Shown here in pieces: positions 8,961 to 18,809 of a stretch of 27,940 nt of DNA. The translations under genes and the position numbers were made by a program. The stretch spans positions 56,346 to 84,285 of the forward strand of contig NZ_CP135012.1 in NCBI RefSeq assembly GCF_039386055.1, read 5' to 3'. Position 1 is the stretch's first letter, and each line of letters begins with the position of its first letter. Origin of the DNA: Buchnera aphidicola (Greenidea ficicola). GTDB taxonomy: Bacteria > Pseudomonadota > Gammaproteobacteria > Enterobacterales > Enterobacteriaceae. The notes beneath the pieces are model-generated. The model worked only from the letters and a program-made list of their open reading frames with translations, had not been told where the DNA came from and ran no database searches.

Positions 8961-9497
8961 ATGTCTATTTTTAAAAAAAATGATTTATTTCGTTTATATA
9001 TGAAAGGAATTTCAAAAATTAAACAAGATACTATTTTTCATAATAGAAGATTGTATATTAATCAGATAGAAATGAAATTGAAAAGAAATATGATTGATCA
9101 AAATATGCATATTAGTTATTTTTTTATTAATCGAAATTATAATATAAATGATAATTATTTATATTATTTTAATAAATTTTCTAAATGTTTTTATTTAAAT
9201 AAAAATATTATTAATGTAAATAATTTTTGTAAAAAGAAATATATGCCAGAAATATTAGTTGATTTGCATGGTGTAAATCAATATAGAGCGAAAAGAGAAA
9301 TTGGAATTTTAATGAATTTATGTTATAAAGAAAAGATTTTTTGTGCTGGTTTATTACATGGTCATGGTAAAAATATTTTAAAAAATAATATACCTTATTG
9401 GTTATTAAAACATCCTAGTATTATCTCTTTTTTCACTGCTAAAAAAATGTTTGGTAATAATGCTGTAATTATTTTATTAATGAATAATAAATTTTAA
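8961..9497 (+). CDS. smrB: Ribosome rescue endonuclease SmrB (YfcN)
   Basis: SmrB is an Smr-domain endonuclease which, in E. coli, cuts mRNA at collided ribosomes. The 178-aa protein (E. coli 183) has a conserved N-terminal segment including KIKQDTIFHNRR, then the Smr domain from about residue 95 with EILVDLHGV and the GLLHGHGKNILK loop; the DLHG and HGHGK motifs are intact. The C-terminal tail is slightly shorter than in E. coli. The middle segment (about residues 40-90) is poorly conserved. The ATG at 8961 fits the family start; no Shine-Dalgarno is visible. It is divergent from aroC, as in E. coli, and precedes hisG by 80 bp. Retention in so reduced a genome suggests ribosome-collision rescue still matters here (inference). 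Confidence 0.93.
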   Translation: MSIFKKNDLFRLYMKGISKIKQDTIFHNRRLYINQIEMKLKRNMIDQNMHISYFFINRNYNINDNYLYYFNKFSKCFYLNKNIINVNNFCKKKYMPEILVDLHGVNQYRAKREIGILMNLCYKEKIFCAGLLHGHGKNILKNNIPYWLLKHPSIISFFTAKKMFGNNAVIILLMNNKF

Positions 9498-9577
9498 TTA
9501 TTGATATTTTTAAATTAATTTAAATATAATTTTTTATGAATATTTTAATATATTTAAAAATAAAAGGTTTAAAGCAT

Positions 9578-10480
9578 ATGTTTTATAGTAATAATCGTTT
9601 ACGAATAGCTATGCAAAAATCTGGTCGTTTAAGTAAAGATTCTCAAGATCTTTTAAAAAAGTGTGGAATAAAGATTAATTTTGAAGAAGATCGTTTAGTT
9701 TCTTTTTCAGAAAATATGCCAATTGACATTATGCGTGTAAGAGATGATGATATTCCAGGATTAATTATTGATCAAGTTGTTGATTTAGGAATTGTTGGTA
9801 AAAATGTTTTAGAAGAAAAAATTTTACAATGTGAAAAATATAAAAAATTTACTTTTTATAAAATATTAAGAAGTTTAGATTTTGGTTTTTGTCGTTTATC
9901 TTTAGCAATGCCTTTAAATTTTAAATATTATGGTTTGAAGTGTTTAGAAAATGCTAGAATAGCTACTTCTTATCCTAATATTTTAAAGAAATATTTATAT
10001 AAAAATAATATACGTTTTAAATTATGTATATTAAATGGATCTGTTGAATTAGCCCCTTGTACAGGTTTATCAGATTCTATTTGTGATTTAGTTTCTACAG
10101 GTTCTACTTTAGAATCTAATGGTTTATATGAAGTTGAAACAATATATTTTTCTAATGCTTGTTTAATTTCTAGAGTTGGTTATATATCAAATATTAAAAG
10201 ATTATTAATTAATAAATTACTTATTCGTATACAAGGTGTTATTAAAGCTAGAGAATCTAAATATATAATGTTGCATATATCTATTGATAAATTAAAAGAT
10301 GTTGTTAGATTGTTACGAGGAGCTGAAAAACCAACAGTTTTACAATTAGCAGGAGATAATAGTAGAGTAGCAGTTCATATGGTGAGTAGTGAGACATTAT
10401 TTTGGGAAACTATGGAAGAATTAAAATTATTAGGAGCTAGTTCTATTTTAGTTCTTCCTATTGAAAAAATGATGGAGTAA
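9578..10480 (+). CDS. hisG: ATP phosphoribosyltransferase (long form)
   Basis: HisG condenses ATP and PRPP, the first and feedback-controlled step of histidine synthesis. From the ATG at 9578 the product is 300 aa (E. coli 299) and begins with [14 protein letters not shown] as expected. An in-frame ATG at 9536 would add 14 unconserved residues and has no ribosome binding site. Motifs: [32 protein letters not shown], the PRPP-loop region [14 protein letters not shown], and the C-terminal regulatory domain ending [14 protein letters not shown]. Long-form length implies the His-binding C-terminal domain is kept. No hisL-like leader with a histidine run and no attenuator is visible upstream; the E. 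coli type of control seems lost. hisD follows after 6 bp. Confidence 0.97.
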   Translation: MFYSNNRLRIAMQKSGRLSKDSQDLLKKCGIKINFEEDRLVSFSENMPIDIMRVRDDDIPGLIIDQVVDLGIVGKNVLEEKILQCEKYKKFTFYKILRSLDFGFCRLSLAMPLNFKYYGLKCLENARIATSYPNILKKYLYKNNIRFKLCILNGSVELAPCTGLSDSICDLVSTGSTLESNGLYEVETIYFSNACLISRVGYISNIKRLLINKLLIRIQGVIKARESKYIMLHISIDKLKDVVRLLRGAEKPTVLQLAGDNSRVAVHMVSSETLFWETMEELKLLGASSILVLPIEKMME

Positions 10481-10486
10481 TTTTAT

Positions 10487-11788
10487 ATGAATTTTCTTAA
10501 AGAAAATATTTTTTTTTGGGATAAATTAAATGTTTTAAAAAAAAAAGAAATATTATTAAGGCCAGAATTTTTTAAAAAAAATATTTTAAAAGAAAATATT
10601 AAAAAAGTAATTTATGATGTAAAAAATAAGGGAGATAAGGCGTTATATTTTTATACGAAAAAATTTGATAAAAAAAAAATAAAAAGTTTTTTTGTTTCTA
10701 AAAAAATTATTAAAAATAGTTTTTTACAAGTTCATAAAGATATTAAAAAATCTGTTTTAATTGCTTCTAAAAATATTGAATATTTTCATTTATCACAAAG
10801 TATGAATTCAATAGATGTTATTACTGATATAGGAATAAGATGTCAACAATTAATTAAACCTATTAATAAAGTTGGATTATATATTCCAGGAGGGTCTTCT
10901 CCTTTATTATCTACAGTTTTAATGTTGTCTATTCCAGCTTATCTTGCAAAATGTAAAGAAATAGTTCTTTGTTCTCCTCCTCCAATTTCTAATGAATTAT
11001 TATATGTTGCTTCTTATATTTGCGGAGTAGATAATATTTTTCAAATTGGAGGTTCTCAAGCAATTGCTGCTATGGCTTTTGGAACAGAAAGTATTCCAAA
11101 AGTTGATAAAATTTTTGGACCTGGAAATTTATATGTAACTGAAGCTAAAAAGCAAGTTAATAAATCTTTTAATTTTACTGATATAGATATGTTAGCAGGA
11201 CCTTCTGAAGTAGTTGTTATTGCAGATAAGCAATCTAATCCTGATTTTGTTGCTTCTGATTTATTATCTCAAGCAGAACATGGTAAGGATTCGCAAGTAT
11301 TATTATTAACTAATAGTAAAATTTTAGTTGATTTAGTTTTGTTATCAATAAAAAAACAATTAAATAAATTATCAAGAAAAGAAATTATAAAAAAATCTTT
11401 AAAAAATAGTTATTTTATTATTACTAAAAATATTGAAGATTGTTTAAAGATATCAAATATTTATGCTCCAGAGCATTTAATAATACAATGTAAAAAAGCT
11501 AGATCTTTATTATCTAAAATAGTTAATGCTGGATCTGTTTTTTTAGGACCTTGGTCTCCAGAATCTGTTGGTGATTATGCTTCTGGGATTAATCATGTTT
11601 TACCAACTTATGGAAATGTAAAAACTTTTTCTGGTTTAAGTTTAGTAGATTTTCAAAAAAGAATTATGGTACAGGAATTAACTAAAAATGGATTAAAAAA
11701 AATTTCTTCTACTATAAAAATATTATCTACTTTTGAAAAATTGGACGCTCATTATAAAGCTGTTTCAATAAGATTAAATTCTATTTAG
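10487..11788 (+). CDS. hisD: Histidinol dehydrogenase
   Basis: HisD oxidises L-histidinol to histidine in two NAD-dependent steps, the last of the pathway. It is 433 aa (E. coli 434). Motifs: NKVGLYIPGGSSPLLSTVLM, FQIGGSQAIAAMAFGTE, the signature IFGPGNLYVTEAKKQV with DMLAGPSEVVVIAD, SQAEHGKDSQ, the catalytic Glu-His pair in YAPEHL, GDYASGINHVLPT, and the zinc-ligand His region LDAHYKAVSIR at the C-terminus. GGAG (10474-10477), inside the end of hisG, gives a ribosome binding site 9 nt from the ATG, consistent with translational coupling. Second gene of the operon. Confidence 0.98.
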   Translation: MNFLKENIFFWDKLNVLKKKEILLRPEFFKKNILKENIKKVIYDVKNKGDKALYFYTKKFDKKKIKSFFVSKKIIKNSFLQVHKDIKKSVLIASKNIEYFHLSQSMNSIDVITDIGIRCQQLIKPINKVGLYIPGGSSPLLSTVLMLSIPAYLAKCKEIVLCSPPPISNELLYVASYICGVDNIFQIGGSQAIAAMAFGTESIPKVDKIFGPGNLYVTEAKKQVNKSFNFTDIDMLAGPSEVVVIADKQSNPDFVASDLLSQAEHGKDSQVLLLTNSKILVDLVLLSIKKQLNKLSRKEIIKKSLKNSYFIITKNIEDCLKISNIYAPEHLIIQCKKARSLLSKIVNAGSVFLGPWSPESVGDYASGINHVLPTYGNVKTFSGLSLVDFQKRIMVQELTKNGLKKISSTIKILSTFEKLDAHYKAVSIRLNSI

Positions 11789-11808
11789 AGAATAATAATA
11801 TAAATTTT

Positions 11809-12909
11809 ATGGATATAAAAAAATTAGTACGTAATAAGATATTAAAATTAATACCTTATAAATCTGCACGAAAAATTGGTGGTACAGGAGATGTTTGGTT
11901 AAATGCTAATGAATCTCCTTATAATAATTTTTTTTTTTTAAAAAATAATTATTTTAATAGATATCCTGAGCCTCAATCTTATTTAATTTTAAAAAGATAT
12001 GTTAATTATTTAAATAATTCTAAAATTTCTTCTAAAAATTTATTAATTAGTAGGGGTTCTGATGAAGCAATAGATTTATTAATTAGAGCTTTTTGTGATC
12101 CTAATAAAGATAAAATTATGTTTTTTCCTCCTACATATGGTATGTATCATATAAGTTCTAAAATTATTGGTATTAAAAGTATAATTATTACTACATTTAA
12201 AAATGGAAATTTAAATTTTAAAGAAATAAAAAAAAATATTGATTATGTTAAATTAATATTTTTGTGTAGACCTAATAATCCTACTGGTAAAATTTTATCT
12301 AAAAAAAATGTTTTGCATCTTTTAAAATGTATTAATAAAAGATCTTTATTAATAGTTGATGAAGCTTATATTGAATTTATTTTTGATAAAAATTTATTAA
12401 AATATTTATATTTATATCCTAATTTAATTATATTAAGAACTATGTCTAAAGCTTTTTCTTTAGCTGGTTTAAGATGTGGTTTTATTATAGCGAATTCTTT
12501 TATAATTAAAATATTATTAAAAATTATTGCTCCTTATCCTTTATCTTCTCCAGTTATAGATATTGTTTCTCAAGCTTTATTAAAAAAAAATATAGTTTTT
12601 ATGAGAAATAAAGTTTTAATTATTAATTCAAATAGAATTTGGTTAATAAATTTTTTAAAAAAATTTTTTTTTGTTAAAAAAATTTTTAATAGTTCAGCAA
12701 ATTATTTATTAGTTTGTTTTTATTATTCTAATTTTATTTTTAAATATTTATGGGATAATGGAATTATATTAAGAAATCAAAATAAAAATTATTTTTTAAA
12801 AAATTGTATTAGAATTTCTATTGGTACGAAATTAGAGTGTTTAAAATTAATTATGAAGTTAAAAAATTTATCTTATAATTTAAAAATAAGGTATTGTTGT
12901 GTTAAATAA
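11809..12909 (+). CDS. hisC: Histidinol-phosphate aminotransferase
   Basis: This PLP-dependent aminotransferase (class II family) converts imidazole-acetol phosphate to histidinol phosphate. Visible motifs: SARKIGGTGDVWLNANESPY, SRGSDEAIDLLIRAF, PPTYGMY, CRPNNPTGK, VDEAYIEF, and the PLP lysine in TMSKAFSLAGLRCGF. The C-terminus has the usual IRISIGT. At 366 aa it is about 10 residues longer than E. coli HisC (356); the extra residues form an unconserved tail that overlaps the hisB start by 11 bp. It follows hisD after 20 bp. Confidence 0.97.
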   Translation: MDIKKLVRNKILKLIPYKSARKIGGTGDVWLNANESPYNNFFFLKNNYFNRYPEPQSYLILKRYVNYLNNSKISSKNLLISRGSDEAIDLLIRAFCDPNKDKIMFFPPTYGMYHISSKIIGIKSIIITTFKNGNLNFKEIKKNIDYVKLIFLCRPNNPTGKILSKKNVLHLLKCINKRSLLIVDEAYIEFIFDKNLLKYLYLYPNLIILRTMSKAFSLAGLRCGFIIANSFIIKILLKIIAPYPLSSPVIDIVSQALLKKNIVFMRNKVLIINSNRIWLINFLKKFFFVKKIFNSSANYLLVCFYYSNFIFKYLWDNGIILRNQNKNYFLKNCIRISIGTKLECLKLIMKLKNLSYNLKIRYCCVK

Positions 12910-13966
12910 ATATTTATTTATTGATAGAGATGGTACATTAATTAATGAACCTTTAAATAATTTTCAGGTTGATTCAATAGATAAATTATATTTTGAATTT
13001 GATGTTATAAGGTCTTTATTTAATTTAATTAATTATGGATATAAGTTGGTTATTATAACTAATCAAGATGGATTAGGAACTAAAAATTTTTCAAAAAATA
13101 ATTTTAATATTCCTAATAATTTTATGTTAAAAGTTTTTTCTTCTCAAGGTGTTTTTTTTGAAAAAGTTTTAATTTGTCCTCATTATTCTTATGAAAATTG
13201 TGTTTGTAGAAAACCTAAAATATTTTTATTAAAATCTATTTTATCAAGTAATTTAATAGATTTGGAAAATAGTTATGTTATTGGTGATCGTGAAACAGAT
13301 ATGGAGTTAGCTAAAAACGCAGGAGTTAAAGGAATTTTATATAATAAAAATAATTATAATTGGTCTAAAATTACTTTTAAATTAACTAAAATTAATCGTT
13401 GTATTAAAGTAGTTCGTAATACTTTAGAAACAAATATTTTTATAGAAATTTTTTTAGATAAAAAATTAAAAAATAATATTAATACAGGGATAAATTTTTT
13501 TGATCATATGTTAGAACAAATTGCAATACATGCTGGATTTTTTATGAATGTTATTGTAATAGGAAATTTAAAAATTGATGATCATCATATTATAGAAGAT
13601 GTTGCTATTTTATTAGGAAAAGCATTATTAAAAACTTTAGGGAATAAAATAGGAATAAAAAGATTTAGTTTTGTAGTTTCTATGGATGAAAGTTTTTCAA
13701 AATGTATTATAGATATTTCAGGAAGATCGTATTTAATTTTTAAAGTTGATTTTAAATTTCAATATATTGGAGATTTAAGTTCGGAAATGATTAAGCATTT
13801 TTTTATTTCTCTTTCAAATTCAATGAAAATAAATATACATTTAAGCGCAAAAGGTAAAAATGATCATCATATTTTTGAATCTTTATTTAAAGTTTTTGGA
13901 AAAGCTTTAGGAAAAGCTATGAAGATTAAAGGTTTGTATTTGCCTACTTCAAAAGGTGTTTTATAA
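12899..13966 (+). CDS. hisB: Bifunctional histidinol-phosphatase / imidazoleglycerol-phosphate dehydratase
   Basis: The N-terminal HAD phosphatase (steps 8 of the pathway) has DXDGT as FIDRDGTLINEP, TNQDGLGT, a zinc-binding Cys/His cluster (CPHYSYENCVCRKPK) and GDRETDMELA. The C-terminal dehydratase (from about residue 165) has NTGINFFDHMLEQIAIH, DDHHIIEDVA and KGKNDHHIFESLFKVFGKAL, with the Mn-binding His/Glu motifs intact. It is 355 aa, the same length as E. coli HisB. The start is GTG at 12899, inside the hisC tail, with AAGG at 12888-12891 seven nt upstream; no ATG gives the conserved N-terminus. Its stop overlaps the hisH ATG by one base. Confidence 0.97.
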   Translation: MLNKYLFIDRDGTLINEPLNNFQVDSIDKLYFEFDVIRSLFNLINYGYKLVIITNQDGLGTKNFSKNNFNIPNNFMLKVFSSQGVFFEKVLICPHYSYENCVCRKPKIFLLKSILSSNLIDLENSYVIGDRETDMELAKNAGVKGILYNKNNYNWSKITFKLTKINRCIKVVRNTLETNIFIEIFLDKKLKNNINTGINFFDHMLEQIAIHAGFFMNVIVIGNLKIDDHHIIEDVAILLGKALLKTLGNKIGIKRFSFVVSMDESFSKCIIDISGRSYLIFKVDFKFQYIGDLSSEMIKHFFISLSNSMKINIHLSAKGKNDHHIFESLFKVFGKALGKAMKIKGLYLPTSKGVL

Positions 13967-14553
13967 TGAAGGTTTTAATATTAGATACTGGTTGTGCTAA
14001 TTTTTCTTCTGTAAAATTTGCAATTCGTAGGTTAGGTTATACTCCTATTATAAGTAATGAATATTCTGATATTGTTTCTTCTAAAAGAATTATTTTTCCA
14101 GGAGTTGGAACTCCTTTTTCTGCAATGGATGTTTTAAAAAAAAAAAAAATAGTAGATTTAATTAAAAATTATTCTAATCCTATATTAGGAATTTGTTTGG
14201 GAATGCAATTATTTTGTAAGTATAGTGAAGAATCTAAAAGTGTTAAAAATTTAAATATTATTAAATATTCAATAACTTGTTTAAATAATAATTTACCTTT
14301 ACCTCATATAGGATGGAATAAAGTTTTTTCTTGTAAAAAAAATGTTTTATTTAAGAATATTTTGGAAGGTTCTAGATTTTATTTTTTACATAAATATATA
14401 CTATTTTTAAATAAATATTCTATTTTAAAAACTAAATATGGATGTAAATTTACTGCTGCATTACAAAAAAATAATTTTTTTGGTGTGCAATTTCACCCTG
14501 AAAAATCTGGAACAGTTGGATTGCATTTATTAAAAAATTTTTTAGAGATATAA
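13966..14553 (+). CDS. hisH: Imidazole glycerol phosphate synthase, glutaminase subunit
   Basis: HisH hydrolyses glutamine and channels ammonia to HisF. It is a class I glutamine amidotransferase of 195 aa (E. coli 196). Visible: LDTGCANFSSV, the oxyanion-strand PGVGTPFSAM, the nucleophile C77 in LGICLGMQLF, PHIGWNK, and the His-Glu pair H177/E179 in GVQFHPEKSG. The C-terminus LLKNFLEI is conserved. The ATG overlaps the hisB stop (TAATG) with AAGG 9-10 nt upstream. Its partner HisF is encoded two genes downstream in the same operon. Confidence 0.97.
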   Translation: MKVLILDTGCANFSSVKFAIRRLGYTPIISNEYSDIVSSKRIIFPGVGTPFSAMDVLKKKKIVDLIKNYSNPILGICLGMQLFCKYSEESKSVKNLNIIKYSITCLNNNLPLPHIGWNKVFSCKKNVLFKNILEGSRFYFLHKYILFLNKYSILKTKYGCKFTAALQKNNFFGVQFHPEKSGTVGLHLLKNFLEI

Positions 14554-14555
14554 TT

Positions 14556-15284
14556 ATGATTATACCATCTTTAGATTTTATTAATGGTAAAATAGTTCGT
14601 TTATATAAAGGAAATTATAATAAAAAAAAGTATTATTATAATAATGTTTTTGAAACTTTATCAAAATATCAATCTCAAGGAGCTAATTTTGTTCATTTAG
14701 TAGATTTGAATGGTGCTGATAATGTTAAAAATAAACAAAATTTTTTTTTAAAAGAAATTTTATCTTCTGTAAAAAAAATAAATATTCAAATAGGAGGTGG
14801 TATAAGAACACAATTTGATATAGATTTTTTATTAGAATCAGGAGCAAAGCGTATTGTTTTAAGTTCATTAGCAATTAATAATAAAAATTTTGTTAAAAAA
14901 ATTTTTACAATATATGGTTCAGAATGTATAGTTTTAGCTTTAGATGTAAAGATTAATAAAAAAAAAAAAAAAGAAATATATATTAATGGTTGGAAAATTA
15001 ATACAAAAATTTTATTAGAAGATATTATTGAATATTATTTATCTTTTGGTCTTCGATATTTATTATGTACAGATATATCTAAAGATGGAACTTTATTAGG
15101 TCCTAATATTAATTTATATAAGGAAATATTAAAAAAATATCCTAAGATTCATCTTCAATCTTCAGGCGGAGTTTCTAATATTAATGATATAATTTTATTA
15201 AAAAAAATAGGTGTAAATGATATTATTATAGGAAAAGCTTTATTAGAAGAGAAATTTTCTTTTATAGAGGCTAATTTATGTTAG
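14556..15284 (+). CDS. hisA: ProFAR isomerase (HisA)
   Basis: HisA performs an Amadori isomerisation of ProFAR to PRFAR. The (beta/alpha)8 barrel of 242 aa (E. coli 245) has the catalytic Asp pair: one in [12 protein letters not shown] and one in VLALDVKI. Other motifs are [35 protein letters not shown] (second phosphate-site half) and LQSSGGVSN. An A14 run around 14958-14972 encodes a lysine stretch on a surface loop without breaking the frame. It starts 2 nt after the hisH stop and overlaps hisF by 7 bp. Confidence 0.97.
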   Translation: MIIPSLDFINGKIVRLYKGNYNKKKYYYNNVFETLSKYQSQGANFVHLVDLNGADNVKNKQNFFLKEILSSVKKINIQIGGGIRTQFDIDFLLESGAKRIVLSSLAINNKNFVKKIFTIYGSECIVLALDVKINKKKKKEIYINGWKINTKILLEDIIEYYLSFGLRYLLCTDISKDGTLLGPNINLYKEILKKYPKIHLQSSGGVSNINDIILLKKIGVNDIIIGKALLEEKFSFIEANLC

Positions 15285-16054
15285 CGAAAAGAATTATTCC
15301 TTGTTTAGATGTAAAAAATGGAATTGTTGTAAAAGGAGTTAGATTTAAAAATCATAAAATTGTTGGAGATATTTTATCTTTAGTAAAACGTTATATTTAT
15401 GAAGGAGCAGATGAAATAGTTTTTTATGATATTCAAGCTTCTTCAAAATCTTTATTGGTAGATAGAAAATGGATTTATTCTATTGCAAAAATTATTAATA
15501 TACCTTTTTGTGTTGCTGGAGGTATTAAATCTATTCAAGATGTAGAAAATATTTTGTCTTTGGGAGCTGATAAAATTTCTATTAATTCTCCAGCTATTGA
15601 AAATCCTAATTTAATTTATCAAATAGCTAAATATTTTGGTTCTCAATGTGTTGTTATTGGTATTGATTCTTGGTTTAATAAATATACTAAAAATTATGAA
15701 GTTTATCAATATACTGGAGATTTAAATAAAAAAAAAAAAACTATATGGAATACTTTAGAATGGGTTGAAAAAGTTCAGGATTTTGGAGCTGGAGAAATTG
15801 TTTTAAATGTTATGAATCAAGATGGGGTTTGTTTAGGTTATGATTTAGAACAATTGCAAATGGTTCGTGAAATTTGTAAAGTTCCGTTAATAGCATCTGG
15901 TGGAGCTGGAAAAATGAAACATTTTTATGATGTATTTAAATTAGTTAATGTTGATGGAGCATTAGCGGCTTCTGTTTTTCATAAAAAAAAAATTAATATT
16001 AAAAAATTAAAATATTATTTATTTAAAAAAGGAGTGGAAATAAGAGAGTGTTAA
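15278..16054 (+). CDS. hisF: Imidazole glycerol phosphate synthase, cyclase subunit
   Basis: HisF uses ammonia from HisH to turn PRFAR into imidazole glycerol phosphate and AICAR. The barrel of 258 aa (same length as E. coli) has the catalytic Asp residues in [10 protein letters not shown] and VVIGIDSW, with [39 protein letters not shown] and [15 protein letters not shown] at 15266-15270 supports the ATG at 15278, inside the end of hisA. Its 3' end overlaps the GTG of hisI by 7 bp. Confidence 0.98.
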   Translation: MLAKRIIPCLDVKNGIVVKGVRFKNHKIVGDILSLVKRYIYEGADEIVFYDIQASSKSLLVDRKWIYSIAKIINIPFCVAGGIKSIQDVENILSLGADKISINSPAIENPNLIYQIAKYFGSQCVVIGIDSWFNKYTKNYEVYQYTGDLNKKKKTIWNTLEWVEKVQDFGAGEIVLNVMNQDGVCLGYDLEQLQMVREICKVPLIASGGAGKMKHFYDVFKLVNVDGALAASVFHKKKINIKKLKYYLFKKGVEIREC

Positions 16055-16662
16055 GTATTTTTAAAAATATAAAAATTGATTGGAAAAAAGTTAATGGAAT
16101 GATTCCTGTTATTGTTCAAAATATTTTTAATGGAAAAGTTTTAATGTTAGCGTATATGAATCGTAAAGCATTTAATAAAACTAAAGAAACTGGTTTTTTA
16201 ATTTTTTATTCTAGAACTAAAAAAAGGTTATGGATGAAAGGAGAAACTTCTGGTAATTTTTTAAATTTAATTAATATATTGCATGATTGTGATAATGATA
16301 CTTTATTAGTTTTAGTAAATTCTATTGGTTTTACTTGTCATTTAAAAAAATCTAGTTGTTTTTCATATCCTTATTCTAATTTTTTATTTTTGTATAAATT
16401 AGAAAGTAATATAAAAGAAAAAAAATATAATAATAATAATAATTCTTATACAAAATATTTATATAATAGAGGAATTAATAGAATTGTTCAAAAATTTGGA
16501 GAAGAATCTATTGAAGTTGTGATATCTTCTTTAAAAAATAATAAAAAAAATTTAATTGATGAAGCTTCTGATTTAATTTATCATTTTTTAGTTTTATTAT
16601 CTAAAAAAAATATTAAATTACATAAAATTATTAATAATCTTTATAAAAGAAGTATTTTTTAA
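16048..16662 (+). CDS. hisI: Bifunctional phosphoribosyl-AMP cyclohydrolase / phosphoribosyl-ATP pyrophosphatase
   Basis: HisIE performs the second and third steps of histidine synthesis. The cyclohydrolase half has [37 protein letters not shown], the metal/zinc motif [12 protein letters not shown] and [10 protein letters not shown]. The pyrophosphatase half (from about residue 130) has [15 protein letters not shown] and [16 protein letters not shown]. It is 204 aa against 203 in E. coli. The start is GTG at 16048, overlapping hisF by 7 bp; no ATG fits, and MLSIF leads into the conserved [12 protein letters not shown]. It is the last gene of the operon, and a hairpin covers its stop codon. 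Confidence 0.97.
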   Translation: MLSIFKNIKIDWKKVNGMIPVIVQNIFNGKVLMLAYMNRKAFNKTKETGFLIFYSRTKKRLWMKGETSGNFLNLINILHDCDNDTLLVLVNSIGFTCHLKKSSCFSYPYSNFLFLYKLESNIKEKKYNNNNNSYTKYLYNRGINRIVQKFGEESIEVVISSLKNNKKNLIDEASDLIYHFLVLLSKKNIKLHKIINNLYKRSIF

Positions 16663-16679
16663 TATAATAAATATTAAAA
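16657..16679 (+). terminator. Hairpin straddling the stop codon of the his operon's last gene
   Basis: Arms ttttaatat (16657-16665) and atattaaaa (16671-16679) pair over 9 bp with a 5-nt loop. The hisI stop TAA (16660-16662) is inside the left arm. It is AT-only with no T-tract, and gnd begins 18 nt later. It is weak as a terminator and noted mainly because it repeats the arrangement seen at fabB, talA and dapE. Confidence 0.3.
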
Positions 16680-16697
16680 TTAAAATTGGAGAAATGA

Positions 16698-18107
16698 ATG
16701 TTTTCAAAAAAACAAATTGGTGTTGTTGGAATGGCTGTGATGGGTCAAAATTTAGCATTAAATATTGAAAATTGTGGTTATAGTGTCTCTGTTTTTAATA
16801 GATCTTCGCAAAAAACAAAAGAATTTATTGGTAATAAAAATAAAAAAAAAATTTTTCCTTATTATTCTATTAAAGATTTTTTACAATCTTTAAAAACTCC
16901 TAGATTAGTTTTATTAATGGTAAAATCAGGAAAAGCTACTGATGATATAATAAATTTAATTATTCCTTATTTAAAAAAAAATGATATTTTAATTGATGGT
17001 GGTAATTCTTTTTACAAAGATACTATTAAAAGAAGTAAAAAATTATCTAAAATGGGTTTCCGTTTTATTGGAGCGGGAATTTCTGGGGGAGAAAAAGGAG
17101 CTTTATATGGACCTTCTATTATGCCAGGTGGTGATTATTCATCTTATAAGTTTGTTGAACCTATATTAAAAAAAATTTCTGCAAAATATAATAATATTCC
17201 TTGTGTTAGTTATATTGGAAATGATGGTTCGGGTCATTATGTAAAAATGGTTCATAATGGTATTGAATATGCTGATATGCAATTAATATCAGAAGTTTAT
17301 TTTTTATTAAAAAATTTTTTAGGAATGAGTAATAAAGAATTGTCAGAAATTTTTAATTCTTGGAATCAAGGAGAATTAAAAAGTTATTTAATAAAAATTA
17401 CTTCTAAAATATTTTTAAAAAAAAATAATAAAGGTGAATATTTAATAGATTTGATTTTAGATTGTGCTGAAAATAAAGGAACTGGAAAATGGGTAAGTAA
17501 TAGCGCTTTAAATTTAGGTGTTCCTTTATCTTTAATAACAGAATCTGTTTTTTCTCGTTATATTTCTTCTTTAAAAACACAAAGAATATTAGCATCTGAT
17601 TTATTAAAAGGTCCTAAAAATTTAAAAATTATAAAAAAAGGTAAAGAAATTTTTATAGAAAATTTGAGAAAAGCTTTATATTTAGGTAAAATTATTGCTT
17701 ATGCTCAAGGATTTTATCAATTAAAAATTGCTTCTAAAAAATATTGTTGGAATTTAAATTTTTCTAATATTGCTAAAATTTTTAGATCAGGTTGTATTAT
17801 TAAAGCAAAATTTTTACAAAAGATAAAAGATGTATATCAAGATAATAACAAGGTAGTTAATTTATTATTAACTCCATATTTTAAAAAGATAGCTAATAAT
17901 TATCAAAATTCTTTAAGAGAAATAGTTTCTTTTGCTGTTTTAAATGGAATTTCTGTTCCGGTTTTATCTTCTGCAATTTCTTATTATGATTCTTATAGAT
18001 CAAAATTTTTATCTTCTAATTTAATTCAAGCACAACGTGATTTTTTTGGAGCGCATACTTATAAACGTATTGATAAAAAGGGTATATTTCATACTAATTG
18101 GGATTAA
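16698..18107 (+). CDS. gnd: 6-phosphogluconate dehydrogenase (decarboxylating)
   Basis: Gnd oxidatively decarboxylates 6-phosphogluconate to ribulose-5-P, giving NADPH. It is 469 aa (E. coli 468). The N-terminal Rossmann motif is [15 protein letters not shown], followed by [37 protein letters not shown], and the catalytic K183, N187 and E190 in [14 protein letters not shown]. The C-terminal helical domain ends with [14 protein letters not shown] and a short tail. GGAG at 16688-16691 supports ATG 16698. It sits directly after the his operon, as in E. coli, and upstream of dcd. Its ribulose-5-P and NADPH feed nucleotide and PRPP supply for histidine synthesis. Confidence 0.98.
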   Translation: MFSKKQIGVVGMAVMGQNLALNIENCGYSVSVFNRSSQKTKEFIGNKNKKKIFPYYSIKDFLQSLKTPRLVLLMVKSGKATDDIINLIIPYLKKNDILIDGGNSFYKDTIKRSKKLSKMGFRFIGAGISGGEKGALYGPSIMPGGDYSSYKFVEPILKKISAKYNNIPCVSYIGNDGSGHYVKMVHNGIEYADMQLISEVYFLLKNFLGMSNKELSEIFNSWNQGELKSYLIKITSKIFLKKNNKGEYLIDLILDCAENKGTGKWVSNSALNLGVPLSLITESVFSRYISSLKTQRILASDLLKGPKNLKIIKKGKEIFIENLRKALYLGKIIAYAQGFYQLKIASKKYCWNLNFSNIAKIFRSGCIIKAKFLQKIKDVYQDNNKVVNLLLTPYFKKIANNYQNSLREIVSFAVLNGISVPVLSSAISYYDSYRSKFLSSNLIQAQRDFFGAHTYKRIDKKGIFHTNWD

Positions 18108-18136
18108 TTTATTTTTTATTTAAGGATTATATTTTA

Positions 18137-18706
18137 ATGAGGCTATGTGATAAGGATATTAAATTATGGATGAAATTAAATAAAATAATTATTTATCCTT
18201 TTCCTAAAAAAAAAAATATTCATGGCATTACTGTTGATTTAAAATTAGGAAATGAATTTAGAATATTAAATGAATATAAAGTTAATTTTATTGATTTAGG
18301 GGATTCTAGAAAAAATATTAATAAAAAATTTAAAAAATTAATTAGTAAAAAAATATTAATAAAAGAAAAAAATATATTTTTATTACAACCAGGTTCTTTT
18401 GCTTTAGGGATTACTTTAGAAAATGTTAAAATTCCTGATACTTTAGTTGGTTGGATTGATGGAAAATCTTCGTTAGCAAGATTAGGTTTAATGATACATG
18501 TAACTTCTCATAGGATAGATCCTGGTTGGAAAGGAAAAATTGTTTTAGAGTTTTTTAATGCAGGAAAAGTTGCTTTAGGTTTAAGACCTGGTATGTTAAT
18601 TGCTGCTATTAGTTTTGAAACTTTGTCTAATAAAGTAAGTATTCCTTATAATTATAGAAAAAAAAAAAAATATTATAAACAAGAAGAAATTTATGAAGAA
18701 AAATGA
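18137..18706 (+). CDS. dcd: dCTP deaminase
   Basis: Dcd deaminates dCTP to dUTP, the main source of dUMP for thymidylate in enterobacteria. From ATG 18137 the protein is 189 aa (E. coli 193) and starts with the conserved MRLCDKDI. An upstream in-frame ATG at 18098 would overlap gnd, lacks conservation, and is rejected; AAGGA at 18122-18126 serves the chosen start. Active-site residues are in place: S111 and R115 (DGKSSLARLGL) and E138 (IVLEFFNAGK), with HRIDPGWKG and RPGMLI. The C-terminal tail is Lys/Tyr-rich and diverged. Confidence 0.97.
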   Translation: MRLCDKDIKLWMKLNKIIIYPFPKKKNIHGITVDLKLGNEFRILNEYKVNFIDLGDSRKNINKKFKKLISKKILIKEKNIFLLQPGSFALGITLENVKIPDTLVGWIDGKSSLARLGLMIHVTSHRIDPGWKGKIVLEFFNAGKVALGLRPGMLIAAISFETLSNKVSIPYNYRKKKKYYKQEEIYEEK

Positions 18707-18809
18707 TTTTAAAATGATATATTAAATAATATTTAATAAATTTAATTAATTTTATTAAAATAATATAATATTATCTTATTTTAATAAATATTTAAAATAG
18801 TTATTTATA

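Noticed and set aside
9536..9577. Upstream in-frame ATG of hisG, possible leader peptide
   Set aside because: No histidine run, no ribosome binding site, no attenuator hairpin; ATG 9578 fits the family start.
18098..18136. Upstream in-frame ATG of dcd overlapping gnd
   Set aside because: Not conserved; ATG 18137 gives MRLCDKDI and has AAGGA upstream.
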